From: a virus
Length of the DNA stretch: 61,603 bases
Reading direction: 5' to 3' (one strand)
Virus record (IMG/VR): IMGVR_UViG_3300032322_001005
Coordinates: 1-61,603 of that record
This document shows, in pieces, positions 35,101 to 43,919 of this stretch (position 1 is its first letter; each line of letters starts with the position of its first letter). The translations under genes and the position numbers were made by a program. Under the pieces are notes generated by a model. That model had not been told where the DNA came from. It did not search any database and saw nothing but the letters and a program-made list of their open reading frames with translations.

Positions 35101-36768
35101 ATTTACTGGAACTTCATACTTTTCAGCGGTGGCGAACGGCCTGAATACCGTCACCCCATCTTCAACAGATATTGCTCCGCGCATTCCGTTGAATACGAAT
35201 GTGTCTTTGTCTCTGATTGATTCGGCTATGGTTCTTTGCGGAGCGGCAAGCTCTTCTGGAGCGGCAGGCGTAATGGGTGCGGCAGGTGCTGCTGGCTGCG
35301 TAACAGCCGCAACTGCGGGAGCTGCCTCTTCTACGGGTGGGACTGTAATCGGCGTGGGTGCTACCCCTGCACGGAACTCGGCAAGTGCGTCCAGCCCAGC
35401 TTGAGCGAATGCACGGGTATCCGCGTCTTCGCTTTCGAGTTCTTCGCGGAAGCCCCGCTCGGTCTGGGCGATAGACTCCGGCGACATTTTGGCGAAGGTT
35501 GTTTTGAACTCTTCTTTGGCGGGAACCTCGTATACCGTGGGCTTGGGTGCAAACTTCTCGCGCTCTTGCGCAAGTTCGGTTTCTGTCTGTTCGTTGGTCT
35601 GTTTCTCTTGCTGCAACGCATCCTTTGCTGAAGTAACCGTAACTGCCTGTGCAGTAAGGGGAGCGTTATTGTTTTCCAAGTTTGACGCAACCTTCGCGGC
35701 CTCTTGAAGTTGACGTTGTTTTCTACGCTCGGCAAATCCTTGTTGCACTTTACCGATTGCGATTTCCGCAGCACCCGGCCCGACCTCGCCAACGATTTCA
35801 GCAAACACATCCTTTGGTCTAATTTCTTCGCCAGCAGCAAGCGATCCAGCAACTTCACCACCGCCACCCAGAGCGGCTTGAATCGCTGTTTCTGCGGCGA
35901 CTTCACGCACTGGCGTCTTAAACGCAGCCTTGGTGATTTTAGCCACCTTACCGCCGATACCAGCGGATAGTGCATCAAACGCAGCGACAGGAACGCCTCG
36001 CTTGAGTGCTTTGTCTTTTGCCTCGTCAACCAGCTTTTGGTTGGAAAAGAATTCGGTGATGCTGTCTGGATTGTTTATGTCCATTCCTGCATTCTGTAGT
36101 TCCTCAAGCATCTTGCCGCCGTATTCGGTAGCCAGCGAACCAGCAAATGTTCCTGCAATCTGACCACCCAAGAATCCAGCGGGTGCCCCAATTACTGTAG
36201 GTGCGCCAATAGCAGCGCCAACCGTTCCAGCGGCAAGACCAGTGCCCAATGCTGGAAGATTTCCAGAAAGACCCTCTGCGACGATATTTGTCGTAACCTC
36301 AAACGGATTGGTGACAAACGCCTTTACCGCATCCATTCCTTCGGCATCCTGATACGCCTTGTAGTCGGGCGATACCTCTCGTGCCTTTTTTTCAAATTCC
36401 AACTTAGAGATTTCTTTTGCTTCCTCTGGAGTTACGCCTCCGACTGTTTTGATCGCTTGTTGGGATGAGGCAAAAGCGTTCTGTGCCGCGTTGGCGATTC
36501 CTTCAAATACACCAACCTCTGGCTTTAGCTTCCTTTTGGAAAGTTGACCAAAATCAGCAAACTCTTCCTCGTCGCCATACTCTTTGGCTTTCTGATTATA
36601 CCATCCTGTAAACCCAGAAGCGAACTCCTCGTCACGATACAGTCCTTGCTGCATGGCGCGGTCAACCGCAGTCCTGCTCCACTTGCCAAAGTAATCTTTC
36701 TTCTTTGCCGTGTCTAAAGACTGAAATTCAGGATCGGATTCTACTTCTTTCCAAGTCGGAAACCTCAT
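29152..36768 (-). CDS. Giant polyvalent-type virion protein with metallopeptidase motif
   Basis: 2538 aa from the ATG at 36768 (a TTG lies three codons earlier). Gly/Ala-rich hydrophobic stretches at about 165-220 and 265-345 could enter membranes. Long Ala/Pro/Glu-rich linkers at about 360-900 include PAPAPAPVAPA. NIAHELGHFVYGD near 1260 is an HExxH zinc-peptidase motif. From about 1450 the protein is helical and charged, with another hydrophobic stretch near 2320. This patchwork fits phage polyvalent proteins that are packaged and ejected with DNA. It has no RNA polymerase motif that I can see. Neighbouring coiled-coil proteins are probably its partners. Confidence 0.75.
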   Translation of the reverse strand: MRFPTWKEVESDPEFQSLDTAKKKDYFGKWSRTAVDRAMQQGLYRDEEFASGFTGWYNQKAKEYGDEEEFADFGQLSKRKLKPEVGVFEGIANAAQNAFASSQQAIKTVGGVTPEEAKEISKLEFEKKAREVSPDYKAYQDAEGMDAVKAFVTNPFEVTTNIVAEGLSGNLPALGTGLAAGTVGAAIGAPTVIGAPAGFLGGQIAGTFAGSLATEYGGKMLEELQNAGMDINNPDSITEFFSNQKLVDEAKDKALKRGVPVAAFDALSAGIGGKVAKITKAAFKTPVREVAAETAIQAALGGGGEVAGSLAAGEEIRPKDVFAEIVGEVGPGAAEIAIGKVQQGFAERRKQRQLQEAAKVASNLENNNAPLTAQAVTVTSAKDALQQEKQTNEQTETELAQEREKFAPKPTVYEVPAKEEFKTTFAKMSPESIAQTERGFREELESEDADTRAFAQAGLDALAEFRAGVAPTPITVPPVEEAAPAVAAVTQPAAPAAPITPAAPEELAAPQRTIAESIRDKDTFVFNGMRGAISVEDGVTVFRPFATAEKYEVPVNPNQPISEIEGVEWVRKGQTRQAPAEPALPQVASVIESKPQVTEEEIAATEDDFEIPQALIEIENSPTLNAIADIFDVGESKLVKEGKRSVKISSTPEFYTQISPEQIEVANRQIDTALRVIDRLPISEEQKQALAEPYLLIDQDITNYESNPKYQQYKSSLRREVRPSGEAVAFPETISEVESGVQELERRERAAQPAAAAPQPVAAEPITSADAQVINNLRSVAENTAKREQISALSAAGLVDIIKGQPVINQDGEAILSRAQAPLPRLTPAERVAEIQAAPAPAPAPVAPAVTTPPAPEAAPEGIAVGNRIKLGKSPQTYVVEKVIPQTATERDLGEQYYSVKNERTGEVQVVEKNDVKPVKAKGVRRMAIQPQAIKPRTQEEQAAFDKASSNRVMARNPQLAVAAVRMKNKEITVDEYANLVGALDPFVAKGPDPIPTDAKIKQYIQSNKIDQVGLLDKNGNSRLQEGSEYEFRIDIPTYNKSTEAGDTVYAITAHLPVADDSKKIGDVVAFTGIAKVTNPRFMTRNMREGGALTIAMGAGKFRLATVKGNYEPIAELPADINDPNVWTEVGYNPIRSSQFIDVRSKRTVVGGDEAIMVGSRVFVKNPKTEARPTGIIGPDQRYMAVEPSPVQESNRYTYEQILVAAKKFFGGKAPANLTIVNDSTDPDYRFKAGYNLETGQIILNQAYLSKEDNIADNIAHELGHFVYGDPEVQAAFKEFWNALSPEQQAQADDIIRRHYSEESQSVQMEENQVRAFGTLIAENRIAPKWERFVNAVKAVLNRLVGTKFRLTDRGAQAVLSSAIKRFQSGERIIREMDAGIFRMAAEPEAAVEAEPTVEPAAEAPQKKPRPTTIQRLIEATTGVKRKRDLLTINEKTALKDQLKLGAKKRRLDAAQQKEFVKDLTAQLREETIRGRVKAPQLRAIVNKAMQVRFDNDASILSFLNYANKVIDNANYDRDVSDAKKAISSAKNLAKQKDIPAPVKDVLKEFAGINPREINNPGEFAAVLTEYMKGYGPVTAEDYVVIPDAEMQSYLNDLYTEIDATRQEAERQLYLRALSQELGREGITEDEAVDLLDMSEEEFTSMIEARKQDARDERRVKRAEALEAAINKISEEAQIALVNYKNPNPTDDTTEILDDMKRLNLSQLDVGARKEFIRAANSILVNNYFFGAQKFSATAKGQMGAAEAANDPNQIKRNEAMFNFLNSFLGERTGRALNLSVQSVADTFRNIAGKNGAPRLLVQMGMARLSKGTARANKINAEISDGIRERYLQIEDETKQKISDKQGMFSMGVAGNLIQIDPDETEAEGIQRIRKLIEEDIAVKERSPSRSDRESVPFIKKALDEVYADSVQGILENLKRTHIANYEALIFLKDQVLPEYKPMLKEHDELFNNQTDNYNNPNYLPIRYRQVGSKVKPPDKVVITTGKDVSKPKQAANSIKRKKVTVLPKDSVIDYNLTKNVLNSLSDQISKANTNAAWQQIIAFLDSPDAEKAVGGAENLDFLNRRLAVLSNALARTYDGDGGSAIANTIANVTRRFGIGLALGGYGQFFKQYPSQMATTLANVGDPALIAESTRDLSSEGAMSLLRQYSIGERGEIAGGTKWINQTEGNYGKIERFVEDGRWVVVSDAVERLNNVWLYALKKSDFLAAGSGWLSYYRKYLQDKGVEFTGWENESRLNAESDPIRLEAAMYAEQMIDMYQGSSDPTRMAELSQRGNNGYANLFKAIFMPFYSFVLQERLRMFSDARDAIFGDSDQRKAAAKGLSGTIAGMITFNAARRFLLPAVYGLGASTIYALLGVDMDEPDEEKQKEEANLIWRKFRTELFSNIVLGGFPEIFESKAIDSINYMQYIIESQIENENALDDSGEVMPFDKYMKDRAFLYRYTGKGSGVNLGMLEIMPGQFAELSDRVKELSSQELADTLTPEERRVMFVAGVSELLYTMRLNDTDVARMIRQMNKDVIEQGKEREKAEKRLQNLYK

Positions 36769-36812
36769 AGCGGTCAACTATACAGCAATGGTTATTGTTT
36801 CCAAGAACTTTA

Positions 36813-37598
36813 CTACTCCCCGATAAACGAGCGAAGTGCATTCAGCCCGCTACCCTGTGTGGACTGCGGTGTGGGCTGGGCAGACGGCATTGTCGGCATT
36901 GTTGGAGAGGGCATCGCTGGTGCTGCGCCGCCGAATCCTCCGCGAGGAGCGTTCTGCTGCTGGTAATCGAATATCATTCTGTTGAGTTGCTCAATTGCAA
37001 ATGCTTTATCTGGCTCATTTTCTTGCAACTCGGCAAGGTCTTTTTTGCCTAAAAGCATATCTCTACGAACGATCATATCTTCGTAGTCCTTTGGAGATAG
37101 ACCAACCGTTTCCGGCTGTTTTTGCCTTAGTTTATTTGATTGGAACATTTCATTCCTGCGAACAAGTGGATCAACAACCGTTTTTTGGAAATCTGGATTT
37201 TCGTAAGCAAGCGGGTTTTCAGACTGCAATGTGATGAGTTGGTTCAAAAAGTCATCGCTCGCTGGGTCTAATTGAGAAATAGCGGAGCGGGCTTCTGGTA
37301 TCTGGCGATACATCTCGCGTGTTTGATTCACAAGAGAATCTTGAATCTGAAGATCGGCTTGACGCTTTGCTAGTTCTGCTTCACGAAGATTTAGCATAAC
37401 GTCCTCTTCAGCCAACTCCTGCCTGACAACCCTTGGCGCTGTTGCACGGCGAATGTCTGCAAGGGGATACTTTTGCGACATTTCTTCGTAATCAAACCCA
37501 AGTCCACCAGTTCTGGAAAGACGCGACGTTCCACCTTCGATCAAACGCTCGGAAAGCGATCCGCCAAATTGTGGAATTGTTTGTCTTTGCGGTGGCAT
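36813..37598 (-). CDS. Putative internal virion protein
   Basis: 261 aa. A helical core with Gln/Glu-rich heptads (LREAELAKRQADLQIQDSLV) and a C-terminal Pro/Gly/Met/Gln tail. Good Shine-Dalgarno (GAAGGAG) upstream and a TAA-T-ATG junction. Likely ejected or core protein, from its place beside the giant gene. Confidence 0.6.
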   Translation of the reverse strand: MPPQRQTIPQFGGSLSERLIEGGTSRLSRTGGLGFDYEEMSQKYPLADIRRATAPRVVRQELAEEDVMLNLREAELAKRQADLQIQDSLVNQTREMYRQIPEARSAISQLDPASDDFLNQLITLQSENPLAYENPDFQKTVVDPLVRRNEMFQSNKLRQKQPETVGLSPKDYEDMIVRRDMLLGKKDLAELQENEPDKAFAIEQLNRMIFDYQQQNAPRGGFGGAAPAMPSPTMPTMPSAQPTPQSTQGSGLNALRSFIGE

Positions 37599-37599
37599 A

Positions 37600-38823
37600 T
37601 TAAGACGCGTTTCTCCTTCTAAGGTTTTCTTCTTCTCGCCTTTGTTGTTCAGCGCGGAGTCTGTTTTCGATCAACTGCGCGTTTCTTGCGCGACCGGCCT
37701 CTGTTTGAAAAAACTTAACCCTTTCTTTTCTGTCTCTTGGAACATCTGCTGTATATGTTGAAATCATGTCTTCAATCGCAGCTTGCGCTCCGAAGTCCCT
37801 AGCTCTACGCGCCTCCCTTGCCGCTCGGTAAAGTGGTTTGATAGTTGCTGTGTATCTCTTTTCAATTTCTTCTGCCTCTTGTTGCTGCGCTTTTCCTGCA
37901 AGACGCTCGCGTGTTTGTTCTCGCGCTTTGAATACCTGCCTTTGAGTTTCAAGCTCTCTTTCGCCGCGTCGTTGCAATACTCCAGAAACACCAGTTTGAA
38001 GTTTTTTCTTTTGCTCATCGCTCATCCCGCGTGTTCCCTGTGCAAGCATTTGCTCAAGGCGAACAGCTTCAGCTTGAATTCTCGCTTGTGCTTTAAGCTC
38101 TGGAGTCGCTGCTGCATCGTATTCTTCAGCAGCCTGACGCATCCTGCTTACGCGGTCAGCGGCTTCCTTCTGTCTGGCAGCGTATAGCTGTGCCAAATCA
38201 GCTTTCCTTGTTTTTTCAGTCTGAAGCCCTTCTCGGTATGCCGCTTCTTTTTGAGCCACATCCTCCGCTGATTTTCCTTTGAAGCTAATTCCTGCAACAA
38301 CACCCTCCTTGCCAGTTCCCTTTAAATAAGACTCGGCGGCTTCTTTTGTATCAAAAAGCTCATCACTTTCGGGTTCACCGCGAATTATAGCGCGATACAT
38401 TCTGCGAGGAGCCGATTCTGCTGGCTTTTCCTTTTCAACAGCCCTTTGTGGCTCTTGTTTTGTGCGCGGCTTTGAGACGGTAATCGTAGGGACTTCCTCT
38501 TGTTCTGAAGCTTGAGTCCTATCAAACCTTGTAGGAAGATCATAATAAGGATACCTTCCAAGATCAATTGGTCTATTTGCAAGTCCAGCAGCGGCTTCCC
38601 CAGTTGCGGCAGCCACATTAACTGCCTGTGGATATACATTTAAAAGTGGCTCGGAAACATATTCCCTAAATGCATCTGTAATATATTCATCGGCAGACTT
38701 TGCTCTTCCAGCAAAAGAAGACGCCCCAGACCGAATGGCCCGCCCAGCAGATGACGCCTTGGAGGAAATAGATTCTCTAAATCGTTTTCCGGCTCTTCCT
38801 GCCTCTGTATATTCTTCTGCCAT
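37600..38823 (-). CDS. Coiled-coil putative internal virion protein
   Basis: 407 aa. An N-terminal Ser/Ala/Arg part is followed by a long Arg/Glu/Gln coiled coil from about residue 190 to the end. It has a strong Shine-Dalgarno (AAGGAG) directly after a dispersed palindrome, so a promoter or regulator site may lie there. Probably an internal core protein. Confidence 0.6.
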   Translation of the reverse strand: MAEEYTEAGRAGKRFRESISSKASSAGRAIRSGASSFAGRAKSADEYITDAFREYVSEPLLNVYPQAVNVAAATGEAAAGLANRPIDLGRYPYYDLPTRFDRTQASEQEEVPTITVSKPRTKQEPQRAVEKEKPAESAPRRMYRAIIRGEPESDELFDTKEAAESYLKGTGKEGVVAGISFKGKSAEDVAQKEAAYREGLQTEKTRKADLAQLYAARQKEAADRVSRMRQAAEEYDAAATPELKAQARIQAEAVRLEQMLAQGTRGMSDEQKKKLQTGVSGVLQRRGERELETQRQVFKAREQTRERLAGKAQQQEAEEIEKRYTATIKPLYRAAREARRARDFGAQAAIEDMISTYTADVPRDRKERVKFFQTEAGRARNAQLIENRLRAEQQRREEENLRRRNAS

Positions 38824-38836
38824 TTTCTTAGCTCCT

Positions 38837-38851
38837 TATTGTTGAACAATA
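38837..38851. repeat. Dispersed 15-bp palindrome, copy 6
   Basis: TATTGTTGAACAATA in the 53-bp gap between the fibre gene and the internal-protein operon, just before the AAGGAG of the latter. The clearest operator-like position. Confidence 0.85.
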
Positions 38852-38876
38852 ATTCTTTCTACGCATTGCGACAAGA

Positions 38877-39953
38877 CTAATCCACGGAGATGGCTACTAT
38901 GCGTCCCCTTTGGAATGAAATGTTTGTTGTGCCAGAATGGTTTGCCACAAACAATGCGATCTCGTCGTTGTTCGCTAGGCTGACGATCCAATTCGTTACG
39001 AGCTTTGCGAAGTTGTTTGAACTTGTATTTGAGCGGCACTCTGTCTCTGGAATGGTTGTCCCGTTTTTAGCCAACCGGACACCGAGGAGTTGGTTATTTC
39101 CAGCGGATGCGTCCATGCTGGCAAATACTTTGACCACCCTTGTCTCTCCAGAGGTGTTCTTGATCGCAAAGGCATCCGTTGTTCCCAAGACAATCCCGCT
39201 TGCTGTGGACGAGTCTAGGGTCGCTGTAAGCCCCGTTGTCTTGTAAACATCCTGCGTGAGGCCGGAGATCGTCCCGCTGTCCATCTTGGATACCTGCCCA
39301 CGGATTGAAGTAATAGCCCCCGTCTTGATAGAGCCTGCGTTGTTGTAGTCCACGAACACATCGTCTCCGCTTGCACGGAAGGCTACAGCACCGCGAGGGA
39401 GGGTTCCGACCGCTTCCGATCCTGCCGTAGCACCTCCGTCTGCCAGAGCCGTGGAACCGCTTGCAGTTGTAAGAGCCGCCATCCCTGTAGAGTCAGTGCG
39501 AATCGCCCCGTTTCTAGTAGACGGCCCAGACCAATACCCGAACTCGGATGTATTCGCTACGGTTGTTTTTGCAAAGTATCCGAACGCAGAAGAGCTTGCA
39601 CCGCCGCCGTAACATCCGTATCCGAATGCGCTTGAGCGAGTGCCGTAGGCCCAGTTTTGAAAACCAAATGCAGAAGAATAAAAACTTGAAGATTTATTTT
39701 CGCAACCAAAAGCAGATGAATAGTTTCCACTTGCAATATTTATAAACCCAAACGCACTATCAACATCTGTAGTTGCCTGATTGCCAACGCCAATTGCAGA
39801 ACACCCTTCTCCGAGAGAAGTATTATTTACTCCAACTGCAATAGACTCTGTATTGCTTGCTACACAACCAACTCCGGCAGCGAACGCATCTGACCCCGTA
39901 GCGGCCTGCCCCGTCCCACCTTTAGCGATTGGTAATGGAATTGAAATAGGCAT
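38877..39953 (-). CDS. Tail fibre with YadA-like head repeats
   Basis: 358 aa. IPLPIAKGGTGQAATGSDAF is a typical fibre start. Residues about 25-150 repeat a 14-residue unit (SSAFGFQNWAYGTR type), as in trimeric autotransporter heads. A beta-rich C-terminal domain ends in FQRGRIVAISVD. A likely second receptor-binding protein. Confidence 0.7.
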   Translation of the reverse strand: MPISIPLPIAKGGTGQAATGSDAFAAGVGCVASNTESIAVGVNNTSLGEGCSAIGVGNQATTDVDSAFGFINIASGNYSSAFGCENKSSSFYSSAFGFQNWAYGTRSSAFGYGCYGGGASSSAFGYFAKTTVANTSEFGYWSGPSTRNGAIRTDSTGMAALTTASGSTALADGGATAGSEAVGTLPRGAVAFRASGDDVFVDYNNAGSIKTGAITSIRGQVSKMDSGTISGLTQDVYKTTGLTATLDSSTASGIVLGTTDAFAIKNTSGETRVVKVFASMDASAGNNQLLGVRLAKNGTTIPETECRSNTSSNNFAKLVTNWIVSLANNDEIALFVANHSGTTNISFQRGRIVAISVD

Positions 39954-39954
39954 A

Positions 39955-42510
39955 TTAGTTAATATCCGAGTCTATTAGGTTGTAGCTCTCCGTCAACGTT
40001 CCGAGATTGTTGCTGACGTTCGCGTTAATGTTGTTGTTCATCCGGCATCCCGCAAGGGAGATTGTAACCGCGCTGCCTGCCGTGATGCTGTTTCCTGTGC
40101 CTGTGGCGATTAAAGTGGAGTCGAATATTCTTGCTCCCGCTTCTACATTAAGCGCATTGTTGTTTATTCCCGTGCAGACAAAGCGACAACGGCGTATAGT
40201 TCCTGTAAATGTTCCGGCGTATGAATTGTTATTGGTCAACAAGCATTCTGTAAATGTTCCAGTTGCGGTTGCTCCGCTTCTTGAGCCAAACCCATGCCCA
40301 GATGTTACAACGCAATTTTCAAATGTTCCACTTGCTGTAAAAAATCCAAAACAATCGCTTGTTCCCGTGCAGCGCCTAAATATTCCAGTTGCATTGAATG
40401 AGCCGCCCGGATATCCACCGAACGACTGCGTTGTTGCAGTGCAATCCTCAAATAATCCAGAGGCAAACTCTGTTCCAAATGAATTTGATGTTGCCACACA
40501 TCTACGAAATGTTCCCGTAGCCTGAGCATTTCCAGCGCCAGCATGTCCAGCAAATGAATCACTTGTTGCTACACAGTCTTCAAATAATCCCGATGAAAAA
40601 GAAGACATGCACCCAAATGATGCTGCACCACCAACACACTTGCGATATGTTCCAGCATACTCTGTTGCCCTGCGCATTCCAGAACTGCTATCTCCGCTGA
40701 ATACGCAGTTCTCGATATACGTAAGATTGAACCGTTCTGTCGCTGTTCCGATGCTTCCCGCAGCATTAACCGTAGAAGGATAAGAAAACGAGTTATCGTC
40801 AATCCTCGTGACGGTAAACACCCCGTCCACGCTAGAGTTGCCAGACCCGCTGATGCGAACAGAGTCGCCTGTCTGGAGTCCGTGTCCGTTCGCCGCGATT
40901 GTCATCGTTGTTCCGTCTCCAGACCACGTAGTAATCGCTGTGGCTTTAGGGAACGGGAAGTATGCCGCCGTTCTGCCAGCACCCGATCCTGCTGGCGCAC
41001 CCGTGCGGTCTATTGTAACTCCCTTAATCTTCACGTCGTTCGCGGTCTGATAAATCGTTCCGCTGTCTGAAAGGATGACTTGGCTTGTGATAACAACCTG
41101 CTCTGGCGTGTCGGTAAGCCCGATGATGTCTACGAAGTCTGTGTCGAGGTTAAGGCGGGTTGTTCCTAGATCGTATCTGCCGGGGAGGAGGATAACTGTA
41201 GCGCGGTTGGTTGCGCTTAATGCGGCTGTATTGGGAGTAAATGCCTTGGCTGCTGCGTAGGCGTTGCGAAGCTCTGCGCCGTTGGTTGTCGCTGAAGCGG
41301 AAGGACGGACGATGATGTAGGCTCCTGTGGATAGGTTGCCAGCAGTCGTGTCCATTAAGCGAAGCGGAAGGTCTTTAGACGCAGTTCCAGTAACATGCAT
41401 TAACCCATTTCCTGATCCGCCGCCCCAAGTAGCAACCAGATTTCCACTAAGGTCATTAATACTAGTTTCTTCTGCGGAAAAAACAAGCGCACCAGCCCAA
41501 TGAACTCCGCTGCTATACATTCCCAAGTCTCCACCGTTTGCAAAAAACCCTCCGTCCGTAGTAAAATATCCGTTGCTTGGGTTGAACTTCAACTTCGTGC
41601 TGGAGCCATAGAGGGTAGTGGCTGTTCCTGCGGATTGGTATGCGAAGACTGGAAAGAAATCTCGGTTGGCTGTTGTGTTGTCGTTTATTGTCGCCGTAAG
41701 AGCAGAATTTGCACTGCTGGCGGTTCCTGTAAGCGTCCCCACAATACTCGGTGCAGAAAGCGTATTTGTTGAAGGGTTAAACGTAACCCCGCTTGCAACG
41801 CGAATCGTCTCTGCTGATTGGCTAGTGGCATTAGAAACAAATGGAACGTAGTAATCTGCATTCGTCGTTGTTGCGGTTGTTGCTACAGCAGTACTTGTTG
41901 TTGCATTTGATGCCGTTCCCGTTACGTTTCCTGTAAGGTTTCCCGTAAAGGATGTCGCCGCAAGATCGCCCGTGGACGGATTAAAAGAAAGCTTGGTAGT
42001 AGAAACCTTGGCTGGTTGACCGCTTCCAGCCGCCGCAACAAATACAGGAAAGAATGATGCGTTGGTTGTAGTATCGTTTGCAGCATTGATGTTTACAGCC
42101 GCTCCTGTAAGTGAGGTAAGCGTGATGTTAACCTCTGGAGTTTCGATAATAACGTCGTTATTTGATTCTACTGCTTGACCTATTGGAATATCAGAAAGTT
42201 CAAACCTGCCGGAAATAATTGTGTTTTTCGTTGATCCTGTAGTCCAATCCAAATACCATTTTTTATTTGAAATCGGGCCAATTGCAGATGTTTCGATATC
42301 GGTGAGATTCAGTGATATTAGTCCATTCGGAGCATCGTTCACTGTAACCGTGATTGGCTTAATGTTTTTTGTAGGATATTCTTGTAAAACAATACCAGCC
42401 TCAAATGTATATCCAACAAGAGATACGTTGAAATCAAGGTTGCACGAAAAGTCTGCGCCTACGACGCCTTTAATATTCAGAAGACCGGGGACTTGTGTAT
42501 AGTTAGCCAT
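39955..42510 (-). CDS. Large beta-helix tail spike
   Basis: 851 aa. An N-terminal beta domain (MANYTQVPGLLNIKGVVGAD) probably docks to the tail. After fibre-type repeats, about residues 425-800 are beta-helical, with repeats such as GTFRRCVATSNSFGTEFASG, each carrying a conserved Cys in a ladder. It may cut or bind host polysaccharide. Joined to neighbours by TAA-N-ATG. Confidence 0.75.
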   Translation of the reverse strand: MANYTQVPGLLNIKGVVGADFSCNLDFNVSLVGYTFEAGIVLQEYPTKNIKPITVTVNDAPNGLISLNLTDIETSAIGPISNKKWYLDWTTGSTKNTIISGRFELSDIPIGQAVESNNDVIIETPEVNITLTSLTGAAVNINAANDTTTNASFFPVFVAAAGSGQPAKVSTTKLSFNPSTGDLAATSFTGNLTGNVTGTASNATTSTAVATTATTTNADYYVPFVSNATSQSAETIRVASGVTFNPSTNTLSAPSIVGTLTGTASSANSALTATINDNTTANRDFFPVFAYQSAGTATTLYGSSTKLKFNPSNGYFTTDGGFFANGGDLGMYSSGVHWAGALVFSAEETSINDLSGNLVATWGGGSGNGLMHVTGTASKDLPLRLMDTTAGNLSTGAYIIVRPSASATTNGAELRNAYAAAKAFTPNTAALSATNRATVILLPGRYDLGTTRLNLDTDFVDIIGLTDTPEQVVITSQVILSDSGTIYQTANDVKIKGVTIDRTGAPAGSGAGRTAAYFPFPKATAITTWSGDGTTMTIAANGHGLQTGDSVRISGSGNSSVDGVFTVTRIDDNSFSYPSTVNAAGSIGTATERFNLTYIENCVFSGDSSSGMRRATEYAGTYRKCVGGAASFGCMSSFSSGLFEDCVATSDSFAGHAGAGNAQATGTFRRCVATSNSFGTEFASGLFEDCTATTQSFGGYPGGSFNATGIFRRCTGTSDCFGFFTASGTFENCVVTSGHGFGSRSGATATGTFTECLLTNNNSYAGTFTGTIRRCRFVCTGINNNALNVEAGARIFDSTLIATGTGNSITAGSAVTISLAGCRMNNNINANVSNNLGTLTESYNLIDSDIN

Positions 42511-42511
42511 T

Positions 42512-43486
42512 TTATCGTCCGGGCCACAAGTTGTTGAACTGCATTGAAACTGGGTCGATATTCAGCGTCCAGCGTGATCCGCCACGAGTTTCTTTTGTCT
42601 CGCCGTTAAGAAGTTGAAGAGCCTTCATAAAGAACATCTCCGACCTTTCGAGATCGGCCTCGTCTTCGTATCGCAGGGAAATCAACATGTTCTTCAATGC
42701 TCCAAGGTTGGATACAAAAACCTCGTCCGTATCCAGAATGCAGGGAACATAGCGAATCTTGCAAAGAACATCAACATAATCAATTTCCGGCTCGTTCGGA
42801 ACTGCGTAGCGATGATAGCTCGCCGTAGTTTCTGAATTCTCGTATTCGCCGATTAGCGTTTCTTGTGCGGGATTCGCGTTGTTGACGGCGTAGAGATTGA
42901 TGGTTCCAGTCGTAATCGGCTTTTGGAACATCGTGAGTTGTCCTTTGAAAACTTGATTGATCGTAATGTCTGGGTTGACCAATGCCGTTGTTAGCGTAAC
43001 GCTGTTTCCGTTTTGGTCGTTTCCCTTGATAACAACAGACTTTCCTGCATCCGCTAAATTTTCAATCTCAACCTTCAGCTTGTATTCCTCGTATGGAGAA
43101 TCTTTGAACGTGCAGAATCCATCCCCAAGATCGTCAATAAAGGTTTCGTTAAACCCGTAGCGGGGCCAATACGTCGCGCTCCATAAATCGGTAATCGGAG
43201 TAAGATAGGTGAACCACCCGTTGCGAATCCGTATAGGGCCGCTGGCTTCGTCTTTAACCCATTTGGCAGCAAGCGCGGAGATATACTGACGTGGCAACGT
43301 AATCATTCCGTCAGGCGAAACAAAGCGAACTGGGAAGATTGTCCCGTTCCACTTCCCGCTGTTAATCAACCTCTCTTGAGCAAGGTTGAGATATGAATTA
43401 AATCTGTCTACGCTCGCTTGGTTATCCAGTGAAGGAACGATTGCGGTGTAAAGTTGTTGCCGCGCCTCTCCAAGCGTAATTCTCAT
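42512..43486 (-). CDS. Head-tail adaptor or tail tubular protein
   Basis: 324 aa from the ATG at 43486 (MRITLGEARQQLYTAIVPSL); the upstream extension overlaps another gene and is rejected. N-terminal helices followed by a beta domain, as in gp11- or tail-tube-A-like connectors of short-tailed phages. The assignment is from pattern and position. Confidence 0.55.
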   Translation of the reverse strand: MRITLGEARQQLYTAIVPSLDNQASVDRFNSYLNLAQERLINSGKWNGTIFPVRFVSPDGMITLPRQYISALAAKWVKDEASGPIRIRNGWFTYLTPITDLWSATYWPRYGFNETFIDDLGDGFCTFKDSPYEEYKLKVEIENLADAGKSVVIKGNDQNGNSVTLTTALVNPDITINQVFKGQLTMFQKPITTGTINLYAVNNANPAQETLIGEYENSETTASYHRYAVPNEPEIDYVDVLCKIRYVPCILDTDEVFVSNLGALKNMLISLRYEDEADLERSEMFFMKALQLLNGETKETRGGSRWTLNIDPVSMQFNNLWPGR

Positions 43487-43487
43487 T

Positions 43488-43874
43488 TTAAGATGAAAAT
43501 GCTCCGCTGCCAAATCCAGTTGCTTTACCGATCCCGCGAGTGTCGGCAACCCCATACTTTGTCCCAACGATGGGTGTTCGTTGACGGAATTGCGAGTATC
43601 CGATCTCTTCCTCTTGTGCTTCTCTCTCAAGTTGCCGCCTGAGCGGGGCGAATTTCTTTTCAGCCTCCAACTCGTTTTCAACTTCTTGCATTGCAACAGC
43701 GCGACGCAAATCCAATATTTGCTTCATTTGGGGGCTGAGATTTTCCTCTGAATCTTCCCCAAACAATTTGCTGTATGAGGATCGCATTAAGCCCTTTGCT
43801 TTATTTTCAGCCTCGACTGTAGCCAATGCACCAGACCGTGACGTCATTCCTGACCTGTAAGTTGTTGGACTCAT
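43488..43874 (-). CDS. Helical structural-region protein
   Basis: 128 aa. Ser/Thr-rich start, then a charged helix (MQEVENELEAEKKFAPLRRQ) and a Gly-rich end. TAA-A-ATG junction with the adaptor gene. Possibly a tail or internal protein. Confidence 0.6.
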   Translation of the reverse strand: MSPTTYRSGMTSRSGALATVEAENKAKGLMRSSYSKLFGEDSEENLSPQMKQILDLRRAVAMQEVENELEAEKKFAPLRRQLEREAQEEEIGYSQFRQRTPIVGTKYGVADTRGIGKATGFGSGAFSS

Positions 43875-43919
43875 ATTGCGTTATTTATATTTCCAATACA
43901 GACTCTTTCAAGCAAATAA

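Noticed and set aside
29152-36768. N4-type virion RNA polymerase
   Set aside because: Size and place fit, but I could not find single-subunit polymerase motifs in the translation.
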